The notes: generated by a model from the letters alone, not told the origin. A stretch of 64,000 bases of DNA from JADCGM01 sp943368345 (GCA_943368345.1 CALRKY020000014.1:17758-81757); one strand, 5' to 3'; shown: positions 17,586 to 27,151, counted from the first letter of the stretch. A program made the numbers and translations.

Positions 17586-18050
17586 GTGATTGTTTTTGAC
17601 CTCCGCTGTGCAAATGCCCATGTCTTTGAGGCTTGGTTCGGGTCGTCGGCCGACTATGACAGCCAGGCGGCACGGGGCCTGATCGCCTGCCCGATTTGCG
17701 ACAACAGCAAGGTTGCCAAGGCGTTGATGTCACCGGCCATTCCGGCAAAGGGCAATCGCCGCAGCACGACACCTCCGCCAGTGGCAGACGCACCCGCACC
17801 CGCTGCTGACGTCGCTGTCCCCGACATGAAGAGCTTCTTCAAGGATATGGCAGCGCAGCAAGCCAAGATTGAGGCCACCAGCGACTATGTCGGCACCCAG
17901 TTCGCCGACGAGGCCCGTGCCATCCACCACGGCGAATCCGAACCCCGCAGCATCTACGGCGAAACCACGCTGGTCGAGGCCGAGGCGCTGCGCGATGAAG
18001 GCGTCGCAGTTTGGCCACTCCCCTTCCGAACCCGCCGTGCCGACGCCTGA
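17586..18050 (+). CDS. DUF1178 family protein
   Basis: A 154-residue DUF1178 protein. The N-terminus (MIVFDLRCANAHVFEAWF) and the CPICD motif give two Cys clusters that suggest a small zinc-ribbon-like head. The middle is Pro/Ala-rich and the C-terminus has the conserved GESEPRSIYGET segment. The start is GTG 17586. Function is not known. It ends the comF-grxC-amidase-DUF1178 run and converges with the secreted hydrolase gene 15 bases later. Confidence 0.9.
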   Translation: MIVFDLRCANAHVFEAWFGSSADYDSQAARGLIACPICDNSKVAKALMSPAIPAKGNRRSTTPPPVADAPAPAADVAVPDMKSFFKDMAAQQAKIEATSDYVGTQFADEARAIHHGESEPRSIYGETTLVEAEALRDEGVAVWPLPFRTRRADA

Positions 18051-18065
18051 ACCGGCGCCTCCTCT

Positions 18066-19364
18066 CTACTGAATTGTGCAGTTCCCACGACTACGGGCCG
18101 CCAGGCTTTCGCAGGCTATGCGAACGGCGGAACCCGTCGGTTTTTCCGAGCTGTCAATCCAGGTAACGAGGGCATCAAGCGCGGCGATGATGTCGGCGTC
18201 CGGCAAGCGGCTGTGGCTGCCTTTCCCGGACACCAGCCGGAGAAAAAAATCGGCGTTCCCCTGCACCTTGATTCTCGATTCGTAATCCTTGTCGGCCTCC
18301 GCCGACACAATCGGGTCATCCTTCCAGTGAAGAGCGAGCGTCGGGACAGCAATCATCCCGAAAAGATCGGAATCATAGGCAAGCTGGGTGAGCGCCTGCT
18401 TGTCTGCAACAAACCGCTGGATATCACGGTTGAGCGCCGCGTCGTCCGATGAACCTCGATACATGGTCTTGCTGTTGTCAAACGGGTTGCGGCCACCAAG
18501 TCGGAGTTGAACCAGATCCTGAAATGTAAACGTCGCCCATTCCATGTGACGCACGAGCTGATCTTCGGCGATACCAGTGACACGGACAATCGCATCCAGA
18601 CGGCGGATCTGATCCGAAGTCCGCTTTGCAGCGGCATTTTCGACGCCGGTGCAATCGTTAATTCGCGCCCTCAACTCGCCTCGCGTCATGCGGCTGTCAG
18701 GCGGCAAGCCTTGCCAGACAGGATAGTTCGGTCCGTCTGAGCCCGGATGATTGCGGCAGTAATATTGGTAGACGGCCCGAAGATCGGCGCGAAAGCCATA
18801 GGCCTTTGTGCCGCCCCACAGCACTGCATTGGTCAGCAGGACGCCGTCAAACAGCCGGTTGCCGTCGTCATCGAGCGCTGCCAGCTCGGCCAGTTTTGCA
18901 GCAACATTGCCGCCATAGGACTGGCCATGGAGAATGGTGCGTCGCGGCTTGCCAAAACGCTGCCAGTAAACGGCCCGGCTGTTTTGGACATCGGCGGCGG
19001 CCATCCGGACACCATAGCCTCCGCGCCGGTATGTTGAGCCGATCCAGGCGTATCCGCTGCGTACCATCGCCGCGAACCGCTCCAGATCCTCGAAGGGGTC
19101 ATCAGCTTTCGGAGGTCCAAGACGCGGGCCACCATGAGCGTGAACGACGAGAATACCGTTGGCGACCTTCGGTATCGCCGCCAGGTACCAAGCGCCGTTC
19201 GCATCCCGACCAGAATAGCAGGTGGCGAGAGACCGCAGGTCCGCCGGGCATTCAACCTGACCATCCTTCGGGTTCGATCCCAATGTCTTTGCGGGCGCCG
19301 GGACTGACAGCAGCAAGGCCGCAGCCAGTCCCAGCAACATCCTTTTTAACCCGCCATCATGCAC
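18066..19364 (-). CDS. secreted alpha/beta-hydrolase
   Basis: A 432-residue predicted periplasmic hydrolase. The N-terminus has a signal peptide (hydrophobic stretch LLGLAAALLLSV, then APAKT). The alpha/beta-hydrolase core has the nucleophile elbow GQSYGG, an oxyanion-type HAHGGPR loop, an acidic residue in WKDDPIV and a late His in GKGSHS, giving a plausible Ser-Asp-His triad. I chose GTG 19364 because AGGGAGG lies 7 bases upstream. It starts 12 bases after the TonB receptor stop, so it belongs to the dctA-receptor-hydrolase transcript. It may cleave an imported ester or peptide to free a dicarboxylate; the substrate is unknown. Confidence 0.8.
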   Translation of the reverse strand: MHDGGLKRMLLGLAAALLLSVPAPAKTLGSNPKDGQVECPADLRSLATCYSGRDANGAWYLAAIPKVANGILVVHAHGGPRLGPPKADDPFEDLERFAAMVRSGYAWIGSTYRRGGYGVRMAAADVQNSRAVYWQRFGKPRRTILHGQSYGGNVAAKLAELAALDDDGNRLFDGVLLTNAVLWGGTKAYGFRADLRAVYQYYCRNHPGSDGPNYPVWQGLPPDSRMTRGELRARINDCTGVENAAAKRTSDQIRRLDAIVRVTGIAEDQLVRHMEWATFTFQDLVQLRLGGRNPFDNSKTMYRGSSDDAALNRDIQRFVADKQALTQLAYDSDLFGMIAVPTLALHWKDDPIVSAEADKDYESRIKVQGNADFFLRLVSGKGSHSRLPDADIIAALDALVTWIDSSEKPTGSAVRIACESLAARSRGNCTIQ

Positions 19365-19376
19365 CGGAGTGCCTCC

Positions 19377-22300
19377 CTAGAATTCAATCGCAACAGAACT
19401 GTACCAATAGCGACCATAGGGATTGTACAGCGACCCTTGATAGCCCTCAGAGGTCAACGGCGGCTTCACGTTGGTCAGATTGCGGACACCAAATCGCCAG
19501 CGCATGTCGGCGCCACTGCGTTCCGGATTTTTGATCCGGATTTGCGCATATAGATTTGCGGTGAGGGTGTCCTTGACACGGAACGGCAGGCCTGCCGCAT
19601 CCACGAAACCCGTCTCGTCAACAGCCCCAATGTACCGGGCCAAAGCACCCACCTGGATATTCCCCAATTTCCAGGTCAGTGACGCCGTCCCGCGCCACTT
19701 CGGTCGACCGTCGACTTCGATGAGATCCTGCCCTTCCGGCAGCGGGGTCCCAGCGTTGATGTCACCGGCGGCACGGGCGGCGATCAGCGCATCAATCTGC
19801 GGGCCGGGTTCACGATCAAACTTCAGCAATCGTGATGCATTGATGGACACATCAAAGTCACCAAACCCGGTATCCTTCAAATCCCAGTACAGACCCATAT
19901 CAAGACCCTGCACCGATTGTGGTTGCAGGTTGATAAACTGGTCGAGGACGCGGATAATCCGACCTGCCGGCGCAATGCCGGTCCCGGCAAACAGCGCGAC
20001 ATCGTCGGCGTTGGCCGGGTCACGGATGACATTCGGATTTGATGATCCCTGACGCCGCAGCAGATAATCCTGCACAATCGCTGCGCTGTTTCCGAAGGTG
20101 CCCACGATGCCCGTCTGACGGATCGACCAATAGTCGGCGGTAAACGTAACCCGGCTCGACCCGGATTCTAGGAATTTGGGCTGAAGCACGACACCGCCCG
20201 AAAAATTGGTGCTTTTCTCCGGATCAAGGTTGGGGTTCCCGGCAATACGGCGCGAGTAGCTAAAATTCTGTCCGCAGGCCCCAAAGCTGGTGATCCGCGC
20301 CGCCCTCAGATCCGCTTCACAACGGATGAAATCCTGGGTCGTCGCCAATCGTCCATATTGAACGGCATTGGTCTGCTCCAGATTCGGTGCCCGGAAACCC
20401 ATCGAGAAGGAGCCACGTAGCCGGAGTCCCTCGACAACATCCCATGCAGCCGCCGCCTTTGGTTTGGCGACGCTGCCAAAATCGCTGTAGTTCTCATACC
20501 GACCAGCGAGCTGCAGATTGAGGCTGCGCACCAACGGAATGTTCATTTCTTCAGAGATCAGAGGCACCGCCAGTTCGAGGTAGCCAGCTGCAACCGTCCG
20601 CCGTCCAAACGTGTCCGGATTGTCGCTCACCGCAGCAGCATCGCTCAGGGTAACTTCTCCGGTCACCGAATCGACGAACGGTGCCGATCCATCGATCGCG
20701 GCATCCCGATTGTCCCTTTGGGTCTCCCGCCGGATTTCGGCACCAAAGGCGATTCCAACATCACCGCCCGGAACCGTGAACAAATCCGACCGCGAAGCGC
20801 GGAAATCGCCCATCGCCAGCGTCGTCTTGGTAAACCGCTGCAACTGGAACCCAATGGCGTTGATCGCAACCTGCGAACTGGGCGTGCAGTCCCCGAAACT
20901 CGGTGTCAGAACACAGCCGCCATTGAAGGGATTATAAGCATCCGGTGTCGACAGAGCGAGGCTGCGCTGCAGCGCTGAGCTCTTGACGGCAAATGAGCTG
21001 TCGTTGGCTTCGGCCTCGGAATAGACGAACGCCGAATCCCATTTGAAACCGAGAGAGTCGCCTTTGATCCCAAGAAGCGTGCGCAACTGCGAGCCGGTCA
21101 CGTCCACGGTCTGGAACCCGGCATCGACAAACCGGTAGTTTGTCAGAACAACGGGGATGCCGCTGGCAGGAACATTGGTCAGGCCGGGAAGGCGGTTCGG
21201 GTTGGGTTGGCCGTTGGGAAGAGTTGTCGCGCCAAACGGATTCCAGAAATTGCTGGCGGGAATCGAAATCCGGTTTAGGTTGATGACCGGCGGCTGCAGG
21301 CGATTGGTTTCGGAATGATAATAACCAAACTCACCGAAAATCGTGAGCGCGTCGGTCAGATCATAATGGCCATTTGAGAAAATATTGAAGCGTTTGACGT
21401 CCGGCAACACGGTCGTTCCAACGGCGGTATCATAGCGGAGATCGCGAAATACACCGGTCGTCGGCAGGGTGGTGTTTACCAGGCAAATCGCAGGCGTCAG
21501 CGCCGCAGTGCAGGTTTGATTGGCACCGCCGACCTGCAAAGGCCGGATGTGGAATGCGCCGGCGGTTGTCGTCAGGGTGCGCGTGGCCGTGCCAACCCCG
21601 GTCAACTGACGGACCTGGATCGCGGTCTGAAGGGCTGGCCACAGTCCGCGGGTTGCCCGGGTGTCCGGCCCGGTCAGTCCGGCATAGCCGGGGAAATCCG
21701 CAAACAGCGGGCGAAGATCTGCCGACGCGGTAAAATCCTGATCCTCGGCGCGCAGGGCGTCGCGTTTGGTATATTCAAATGATGCGGTGATGTTGCCCCG
21801 CTCGAAATTCTTGCCAATCAACAAATTGCCCTGGAATTCCCTGAGGCTGGTGCCGTCCGCCCCACCATATTGAGCCGAGGCTCGCAGTCCATTGTAGTTT
21901 TCCTTGAAGACGGTGTTGACCACACCGGCAACGGCATCCGATCCGTAAAGCGCCGCCGCTCCATCGAGCAAGACTTCAAGTCTTTGCAGCCCAGTCGTCG
22001 GGATCGCGTTGGAGTTATAGCTGATGACCGGAACCGATCCCGTATCGGACAGCGCCTGGCTGGTCGGGTGGGCAACCACCCGGCGTCCATTGAGCAGAAC
22101 CAGCGTATTGCCGACGCCCAAAGACCGGAGATTGATCGACCCAACATCACCGCGTGCGGCATTGCTGGTTTGCGCATTGTTGGCCGGGTTGAACGACACA
22201 TCGCCCATTTGCGGGATGTTCCGAAGCAGTTCGTCACCGCTGACCGCCGCAATCGCATCAAGCTTGGCTTCGCCAACCACAACAACGGGCAGCGCGGCAG

Positions 22301-22481
22301 TGATTTTCGCGCCCGCGATACGCGTACCGACCACAACGATCTCGTCCACCGCCGTGGTGGCAGGTTCCGCTGGCTGTGCTGGTGCCTGCGATTGATCCTG
22401 CGCATAGACCGGGATCGCAAACACAGCGCTGAAAGCGCTCCCGAGCAAAAGCCCTCGAACAAGTCTCTTGGTGTCAGCCAT
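19377..22481 (-). CDS. TonB-dependent outer-membrane receptor
   Basis: A 1034-residue TonB-dependent receptor for active uptake across the outer membrane. It has a signal peptide ending near IPVYAQ, a TonB-box-like VDEIVVVGTR segment, a plug domain with INLRSLGVGNTLVLLNGRR and VLLDGAAALYGSDAVAGVVN, and a large beta-barrel ending in the usual aromatic residue (SSVAIEF). Its length and plug features fit the large receptors common in sphingomonads. It lies 33 bases after the dctA stop and 12 bases before the hydrolase, so all three probably share a transcript under DctBD. Substrate is unknown. Confidence 0.92.
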   Translation of the reverse strand: MADTKRLVRGLLLGSAFSAVFAIPVYAQDQSQAPAQPAEPATTAVDEIVVVGTRIAGAKITAALPVVVVGEAKLDAIAAVSGDELLRNIPQMGDVSFNPANNAQTSNAARGDVGSINLRSLGVGNTLVLLNGRRVVAHPTSQALSDTGSVPVISYNSNAIPTTGLQRLEVLLDGAAALYGSDAVAGVVNTVFKENYNGLRASAQYGGADGTSLREFQGNLLIGKNFERGNITASFEYTKRDALRAEDQDFTASADLRPLFADFPGYAGLTGPDTRATRGLWPALQTAIQVRQLTGVGTATRTLTTTAGAFHIRPLQVGGANQTCTAALTPAICLVNTTLPTTGVFRDLRYDTAVGTTVLPDVKRFNIFSNGHYDLTDALTIFGEFGYYHSETNRLQPPVINLNRISIPASNFWNPFGATTLPNGQPNPNRLPGLTNVPASGIPVVLTNYRFVDAGFQTVDVTGSQLRTLLGIKGDSLGFKWDSAFVYSEAEANDSSFAVKSSALQRSLALSTPDAYNPFNGGCVLTPSFGDCTPSSQVAINAIGFQLQRFTKTTLAMGDFRASRSDLFTVPGGDVGIAFGAEIRRETQRDNRDAAIDGSAPFVDSVTGEVTLSDAAAVSDNPDTFGRRTVAAGYLELAVPLISEEMNIPLVRSLNLQLAGRYENYSDFGSVAKPKAAAAWDVVEGLRLRGSFSMGFRAPNLEQTNAVQYGRLATTQDFIRCEADLRAARITSFGACGQNFSYSRRIAGNPNLDPEKSTNFSGGVVLQPKFLESGSSRVTFTADYWSIRQTGIVGTFGNSAAIVQDYLLRRQGSSNPNVIRDPANADDVALFAGTGIAPAGRIIRVLDQFINLQPQSVQGLDMGLYWDLKDTGFGDFDVSINASRLLKFDREPGPQIDALIAARAAGDINAGTPLPEGQDLIEVDGRPKWRGTASLTWKLGNIQVGALARYIGAVDETGFVDAAGLPFRVKDTLTANLYAQIRIKNPERSGADMRWRFGVRNLTNVKPPLTSEGYQGSLYNPYGRYWYSSVAIEF

Positions 22482-22514
22482 TTGGTTTCCCCATCTTTAT
22501 GATCATTTTTACGG

Positions 22515-23891
22515 TTAGTCCGGGTCCTGTTCCCCGACCCGAAGGCCTGCAGGCGGCGCAATTGGAAAATCAGTCGATCCCTGGACCGCCATCGCCGCAT
22601 CTTGATTGGTCAACGCGGCCGCCAACCGGTCCCTGTCGAGAGCATTTTCCCAACGGGCGATGACCACGGTGGCCACAGCATTCCCGATGAAATTGGTGAG
22701 CGCCCGGCATTCGCTCATGAAGCGGTCGATGCCGAGGATGAGGGCCAAGCCGGCAACAGGTATGGTCGGAACGATTGATAGGGTCGCAGCCAGGGTGATA
22801 AACCCCGCCCCCGTTACACCGGCCGCCCCCTTGGAACTGATCATCGCGACCAGAAGCAGGGCGACCTGCTCGCCAAGTGTCAGATCGGTACCTGTCGCCT
22901 GAGCAATGAACAGCGCCGCAAGCGTCATATAGATGTTGGTGCCATCCAAGTTGAACGAATAGCCGGTTGGCACGACCAATCCGACAACCGATTTTGCACA
23001 GCCTGCACGCTCCATTTTGTCGATCAGTGCGGGAAGGGCGGCTTCGGATGAGGAGGTCCCCAGAACCAGCAGCAATTCTGCCTTCAGATAGGCAAGCAGT
23101 GCGAGAATCGAAAAGCCGTTGAGGCGGGCAATCGCACCCAGAACGACAAGGACAAACAACGCCGACGTCAGATAGAAGGTCGCGACCAGGGTTCCGAGCG
23201 AAACCAGCGTCCCGATCCCATATTTTCCGATCGTGAAGGCCATTGCCCCAAAGGCCCCGATGGGAGCCGCGCGCATCACCAGTGCGACCATGCGAAAAAC
23301 GATGATGCCGATGCGATCGAGCAAATCCACCACCGGCTTTGCCGAGGCTCCAACCGTGGCGAGTGACAACCCGAACAGGACCGCAACCAGCAGCACCTGC
23401 AGGATTGATCCGTCGGTCAAGGCAGAAACGATTGTCGTTGGAATGATATCAAGCAGGAATTTGACGATGCCCGCATCATGGGCTTTGTCGGTGTAGGTTT
23501 TGACGGCGGATACATCGAGGGTGGCCGGATCAATGTTTAGGCCCGCGCCGGGTTGTACGATATTGGCTACGACAAGCCCGACCACCAAAGCCAATGTTGA
23601 AACCGCGAGGAAATAGGCAAAGGCCTTTCCTGCGACGCGTCCAAGAGTGGACGCTTGCCCCATCCCGGCAATGCCAGTGGTGATTGTCAGGAAGATCACC
23701 GGGGCGATTATCATCTTGACCAATTTGATGAAGCCGTCGCCGAGGGGCTGCAATGCAACACCAACCCCGGGTGCGAAAAAGCCAAGCCCAACGCCCAGCC
23801 CGATGGCCATCAGCACCTGGACGTAGAGCTGCGCATATAGTGGCGTTTTGCCGGCAGGAACTGGCGCGGTCGAAATGATCTTGTCCCCCAT
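22515..23891 (-). CDS. dctA: dicarboxylate/amino acid:cation symporter (DctA-like)
   Basis: A 458-residue member of the DAACS family, which imports C4-dicarboxylates or acidic amino acids with protons or sodium across the inner membrane. Family signatures include the KMIIAPVIFLTITTGIAGM segment, the GTSSSEAALP serine-rich hairpin, and the GYSFNLDGTNIYMTLA substrate-binding helix. I use ATG 23891 (MGDKII), since an upstream in-frame ATG at 23954 gives an unusual extension. The gene is divergent from dctB-dctD, with two DctD-like sites between, which supports dicarboxylate over glutamate as substrate. Confidence 0.88.
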   Translation of the reverse strand: MGDKIISTAPVPAGKTPLYAQLYVQVLMAIGLGVGLGFFAPGVGVALQPLGDGFIKLVKMIIAPVIFLTITTGIAGMGQASTLGRVAGKAFAYFLAVSTLALVVGLVVANIVQPGAGLNIDPATLDVSAVKTYTDKAHDAGIVKFLLDIIPTTIVSALTDGSILQVLLVAVLFGLSLATVGASAKPVVDLLDRIGIIVFRMVALVMRAAPIGAFGAMAFTIGKYGIGTLVSLGTLVATFYLTSALFVLVVLGAIARLNGFSILALLAYLKAELLLVLGTSSSEAALPALIDKMERAGCAKSVVGLVVPTGYSFNLDGTNIYMTLAALFIAQATGTDLTLGEQVALLLVAMISSKGAAGVTGAGFITLAATLSIVPTIPVAGLALILGIDRFMSECRALTNFIGNAVATVVIARWENALDRDRLAAALTNQDAAMAVQGSTDFPIAPPAGLRVGEQDPD

Positions 23892-24024
23892 TGGATGCGA
23901 CGCTTGATCGACGCAAATTTGCCCGGGGCAGGATGCGCGTCTTTGTGAGGGCATGAAAGATTCGATGTGAAATTGACTAAAATAATGAATTTACACGATT
24001 TGTTGATACAGTTCGTCAAACACG

Positions 24025-24073
24025 TGTGCGGTATTTCGCACATTTGAGCTTTCCATGTGCGGAAATCCGCCTA
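24025..24073. promoter_or_regulatory. two DctD-like upstream activator palindromes
   Basis: Two 18-base near-palindromes, 24025-24042 (arms TGTGCG and CGCACA, perfect) and 24056-24073 (TGTGCGGAAATCCGC core, right arm imperfect), have centres 31 bases apart, about three helical turns. The core GTGCGGAAATCCGCAC is close to what I recall as the DctD enhancer site upstream of rhizobial dctA. They lie between dctA and dctB, 134-182 bases upstream of the dctA start. I could not find a convincing -24/-12 element in the dctA leader. The second site overlaps the in-frame GTG at 24057, which argues against that codon as the dctB start. Confidence 0.65.
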
Positions 24074-24083
24074 TCCTGTGCCG

Positions 24084-25781
24084 ATGCTGATCAGGGATCG
24101 CGCACTGCGGGGAATAGGAGCGAGGGGCGTCGCTCTGGCGACCCTGACGCTGTTGGTCCTTGGGGCTGCAATCTGGGTTTCGGATCGAATTGCTTCGACG
24201 CAAGCTATCGCCAGTGAGCATGACCGGCTGACCAACGTCGCCCGCCTCACGGCCTCAAGTTATCAACGGCAAGTTGACAAATTCCGCCTGGTGGCAACCA
24301 CATTGTCTGCGGACTCCGATGTCGCCGGTCTGCTCGACAAGCCAACAGCGGCTGCGGCAGCCCGGCTCAATGAACGGCTCGCCGGTCTAACCACCGCCCT
24401 TGATGCGTCCGTCATCTATTTGCTGAACGCGGACGGAACCACCATCGCCTCCAGCAACTGGCGTCAGCCGGATAGTTTTCTCAACGAGAATTACCGGTTT
24501 CGCGCCTATTTCACCCGCGCACTCGCGCGCGGTGAATGGGAGCAATTTGCTCTGGGGACCCGCAGTCGTTTGCCGGGCCTGTTTGTCGCGCGGCGGGTGG
24601 ACACCGGAGCGAAATCCCGGGGTGTGATCGTGGTCAAAATCCGCTTCGACCGACTGGAGCGCGAATGGGCTCGCTCTGCATGGGCTGCCTTTGCTGCCAA
24701 CACGCAGGGCGTCATTCTGGTGAGTTCGGTGCCGGAATGGCGGTTTCAAACCGTCCGTCAGTTGAGTGATGCCGAGCAGGCTATGCTTGGTGGTCAAGTC
24801 GAATTCGGGAAGCAGCGGCTGGTGCAGAACACGCTTTTCGCCGGTCAATCTGTGACCAACTCCGCGAAAACATTCGACAGCAAGGCCAACTATATCGAGG
24901 CACGCGAGCCACTGCCGAACGGCTGGTCGATTCATATTTTATCGCCGCTGCAGGACGCCGTCACCACGGCCCGCACTTTCGGCCGACTTGTCGTCTTGGT
25001 CATTGCCGCTTTCATCGCGGCACTTGTCATTTTCTACGGATTGCGGCGGCGCGCCATTATCGCAGGAGAGCAGCAGGAAAATGCCGCTCGCATCGCGGAT
25101 CTTAAGGACCGACTGGTGCAGTCAAACAAACTTTCAACACTGGGCCAGATCGCGGCCGGCGTCGGTCATGAGCTGAACCAACCCCTTACAGCGATTGGCT
25201 TGCGGGCACAAAATGCCGTCAAGTTGATTGAGGCGGACCGCCCTGCTGAAGCTACCGTAGCTCTGCAAGAGATCAGCGCGCTCACGTCTCGTGCCGGAGC
25301 GATTACACAGGAATTGCGGCGCTTCTCACGGCGTGCTGATCGACACATCGGCAAAACATCATTGCAAGCGGCGCTCGCCGGGACGCAGCTGTTGCTTGGC
25401 GACCGTCTCCGTTCAACCAACACAATATTGTCGATTGATCCGGTTGCGGTCGATGTGCTTGGCGAACAGGGCCGACTGGAACAAGTGTTCGTCAATCTGA
25501 TCCAGAATGCCATGGATGCGATGGGGGATGGCGGACGGATTGATATTGTGATTGCGCGCGCCGGACAGGCCGTGTCCATTTTCATTCGCGATACTGGGCC
25601 GGGAATACCACCGGAAATTCAAGCGAGCTTGTTTGAGCCATTCAGCAGTTCAAAGCCGGACGGGGTTGGGCTTGGGCTCGTCATTTGTCGCGACATCATT
25701 ACCCAGTTCGGGGGCGAGCTTACGCTCCTCAATGCCAGCGGGAGTACAGAATTCCTGATCATGCTGAAGGCGGCCGCATGA
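24084..25781 (+). CDS. dctB: DctB-like sensor histidine kinase
   Basis: A 565-residue membrane sensor kinase. Two transmembrane helices (about residues 12-35 and 300-320) bracket a periplasmic double-Cache sensor of about 260 residues, as in DctB. The cytoplasmic part has an H-box GVGHELNQPLTAIG with the phosphoacceptor His, then N (NLIQNAMDAM), G1 (DTGPGIP) and G2 (GVGLGL) boxes. I chose ATG 24084 because upstream GTG codons fall inside an activator site. Its stop overlaps dctD by ATGA. It presumably senses the dicarboxylate and phosphorylates the neighbouring response regulator. Confidence 0.88.
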   Translation: MLIRDRALRGIGARGVALATLTLLVLGAAIWVSDRIASTQAIASEHDRLTNVARLTASSYQRQVDKFRLVATTLSADSDVAGLLDKPTAAAAARLNERLAGLTTALDASVIYLLNADGTTIASSNWRQPDSFLNENYRFRAYFTRALARGEWEQFALGTRSRLPGLFVARRVDTGAKSRGVIVVKIRFDRLEREWARSAWAAFAANTQGVILVSSVPEWRFQTVRQLSDAEQAMLGGQVEFGKQRLVQNTLFAGQSVTNSAKTFDSKANYIEAREPLPNGWSIHILSPLQDAVTTARTFGRLVVLVIAAFIAALVIFYGLRRRAIIAGEQQENAARIADLKDRLVQSNKLSTLGQIAAGVGHELNQPLTAIGLRAQNAVKLIEADRPAEATVALQEISALTSRAGAITQELRRFSRRADRHIGKTSLQAALAGTQLLLGDRLRSTNTILSIDPVAVDVLGEQGRLEQVFVNLIQNAMDAMGDGGRIDIVIARAGQAVSIFIRDTGPGIPPEIQASLFEPFSSSKPDGVGLGLVICRDIITQFGGELTLLNASGSTEFLIMLKAAA

Positions 25782-27151
25782 TCGCCACGGAGCCGGGACC
25801 GATCATCATCGTTGATGATCAGGCCGATGTGCGGGCGGCGCTGTGCCAGATGTTTGAGCTGGAGCAGTTGCAAGTCATTCAATTTGGTGACGGCGAAGCC
25901 GCCCTTGCAGCGATTGACGCATCGTTCGCGGGAATCGTTCTGTCGGATTTGCGGATGCCGGGCCTCGACGGCAGTGCCCTGTTCGGTCGCCTGCGGCTGA
26001 TTGATGCCGAGCTTCCGGTCATCATGATGTCGGGTCACGGCGACGTCGCAACCGCAGTCAACCTGGTGAAACGCGGTGCCTATGACTTTCTGTCCAAGCC
26101 CTTCGATGGCGATGCCCTGATCGCCACCGCACGACGGGCGCTGGAAAAGCGGTCACTGGTTCTGGAAAACCGCGCGTTGCGGCGGCAACCGGTGCTCCCC
26201 GATCGGGATGCCATCTGGGGTGAGTCGCCTCAGATCGAACAATTCTGCCGCACGCTCAACCAACTGGCGGAGGCGGACATTGATGTATTGATCGCCGGTG
26301 AGAGTGGATCCGGGAAAAGTCTCGCGGCGCAAATTTTGCACCGCCGAAGCACACGGGGTCGCAAAGCGATGACGATTGTTGACTGCGCAGCCACAAGCGG
26401 CGACGAAGCTGCAAGTCTGCTGTTCGGCCATGTCAGCGGAGCATTTCCCGGCGCACAATTCCCGAGGGTCGGCCAGTTGTTGCATGCCGACGGCAGCACG
26501 GTCTTTCTCGACCACGTGGACCGCCTTTCAACCGACTTGCAGACGCGCATCTCGCAAACCCTGGACCGACGCGCGGTCCTGCCAATCGGCGGTAACCGCG
26601 AGCAATCGAGCAATTTCCGCACCATATCGGCCAGCAGTGCCAATTTGGTTGGCCAGGTCGAGAGCGGCAATTTTGATCGGTCGCTTTATTTTCGGTTGAG
26701 CGCTTATCGCCTGGAAGTTCCTTCCCTGCGGGCACGAAGGAATGACGTGATGCCGTTGTTCCGCAGGTTTCTCAGCGAGGCGGCAACCGAATTGAAACGA
26801 GATGTGCCGCAGCTGTCTGCCGCAGTCTGGCGTAAACTTCAGGACCATGAATGGCCGGGAAATGTGCGGGAATTGCGCAACTTTGCCGGGAACGTCGCGC
26901 TTGGTCTTGGTGGAGCGCGATCACCGCCGTCTCCAATTGTGGATCCGACATCATCCGGATTAAAAGCGTCGGTCGCGGGATATGAGGCCGATTTGATCCG
27001 GGCCATGCTCGGGAAGCACAGCGGCGACATCGCCGCGACGGTCGCCGCGCTCGACGTGCCCCGCAAAACATTTTACGACAAATTGGCCCGCCACGGGATC
27101 GACCCAAATGACTATCGCCCGAGCCAGCAACGGCAGACAAGGCCGACCTGA
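25778..27151 (+). CDS. dctD: sigma-54-type response regulator (DctD-like), atypical AAA+ motifs
   Basis: A 457-residue regulator with three parts. The receiver (residues 1-125) has Asp in SDLRMPGLDG and Lys in SKPFDG. A central AAA+ domain has Walker A GESGSGKS. A C-terminal Fis-type helix-turn-helix has ATVAALDVPRKTFYDKL. Compared with the usual sigma-54 activators, the GAFTGA loop reads GAFPGA and Walker B reads FLDHVD, with His where the catalytic Glu is expected. The receiver and DNA-binding parts look intact, so it can probably still bind the dctA/dctB sites, but ATP hydrolysis or sigma-54 contact may be altered. It is coupled to dctB by ATGA. Confidence 0.85.
   Translation: MIATEPGPIIIVDDQADVRAALCQMFELEQLQVIQFGDGEAALAAIDASFAGIVLSDLRMPGLDGSALFGRLRLIDAELPVIMMSGHGDVATAVNLVKRGAYDFLSKPFDGDALIATARRALEKRSLVLENRALRRQPVLPDRDAIWGESPQIEQFCRTLNQLAEADIDVLIAGESGSGKSLAAQILHRRSTRGRKAMTIVDCAATSGDEAASLLFGHVSGAFPGAQFPRVGQLLHADGSTVFLDHVDRLSTDLQTRISQTLDRRAVLPIGGNREQSSNFRTISASSANLVGQVESGNFDRSLYFRLSAYRLEVPSLRARRNDVMPLFRRFLSEAATELKRDVPQLSAAVWRKLQDHEWPGNVRELRNFAGNVALGLGGARSPPSPIVDPTSSGLKASVAGYEADLIRAMLGKHSGDIAATVAALDVPRKTFYDKLARHGIDPNDYRPSQQRQTRPT

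Noticed and set aside
23892..24024. A -24/-12 sigma-54 promoter for dctA.
   Set aside because: I scanned the leader for GG-N10-GC on the minus strand and saw no good match; not reported as a feature.
25770..25790. A longer N-terminal start for the DctD-like regulator at 25685.
   Set aside because: ATG 25778 overlaps the dctB stop as ATGA and gives the normal receiver N-terminus; the upstream part repeats dctB in another frame.
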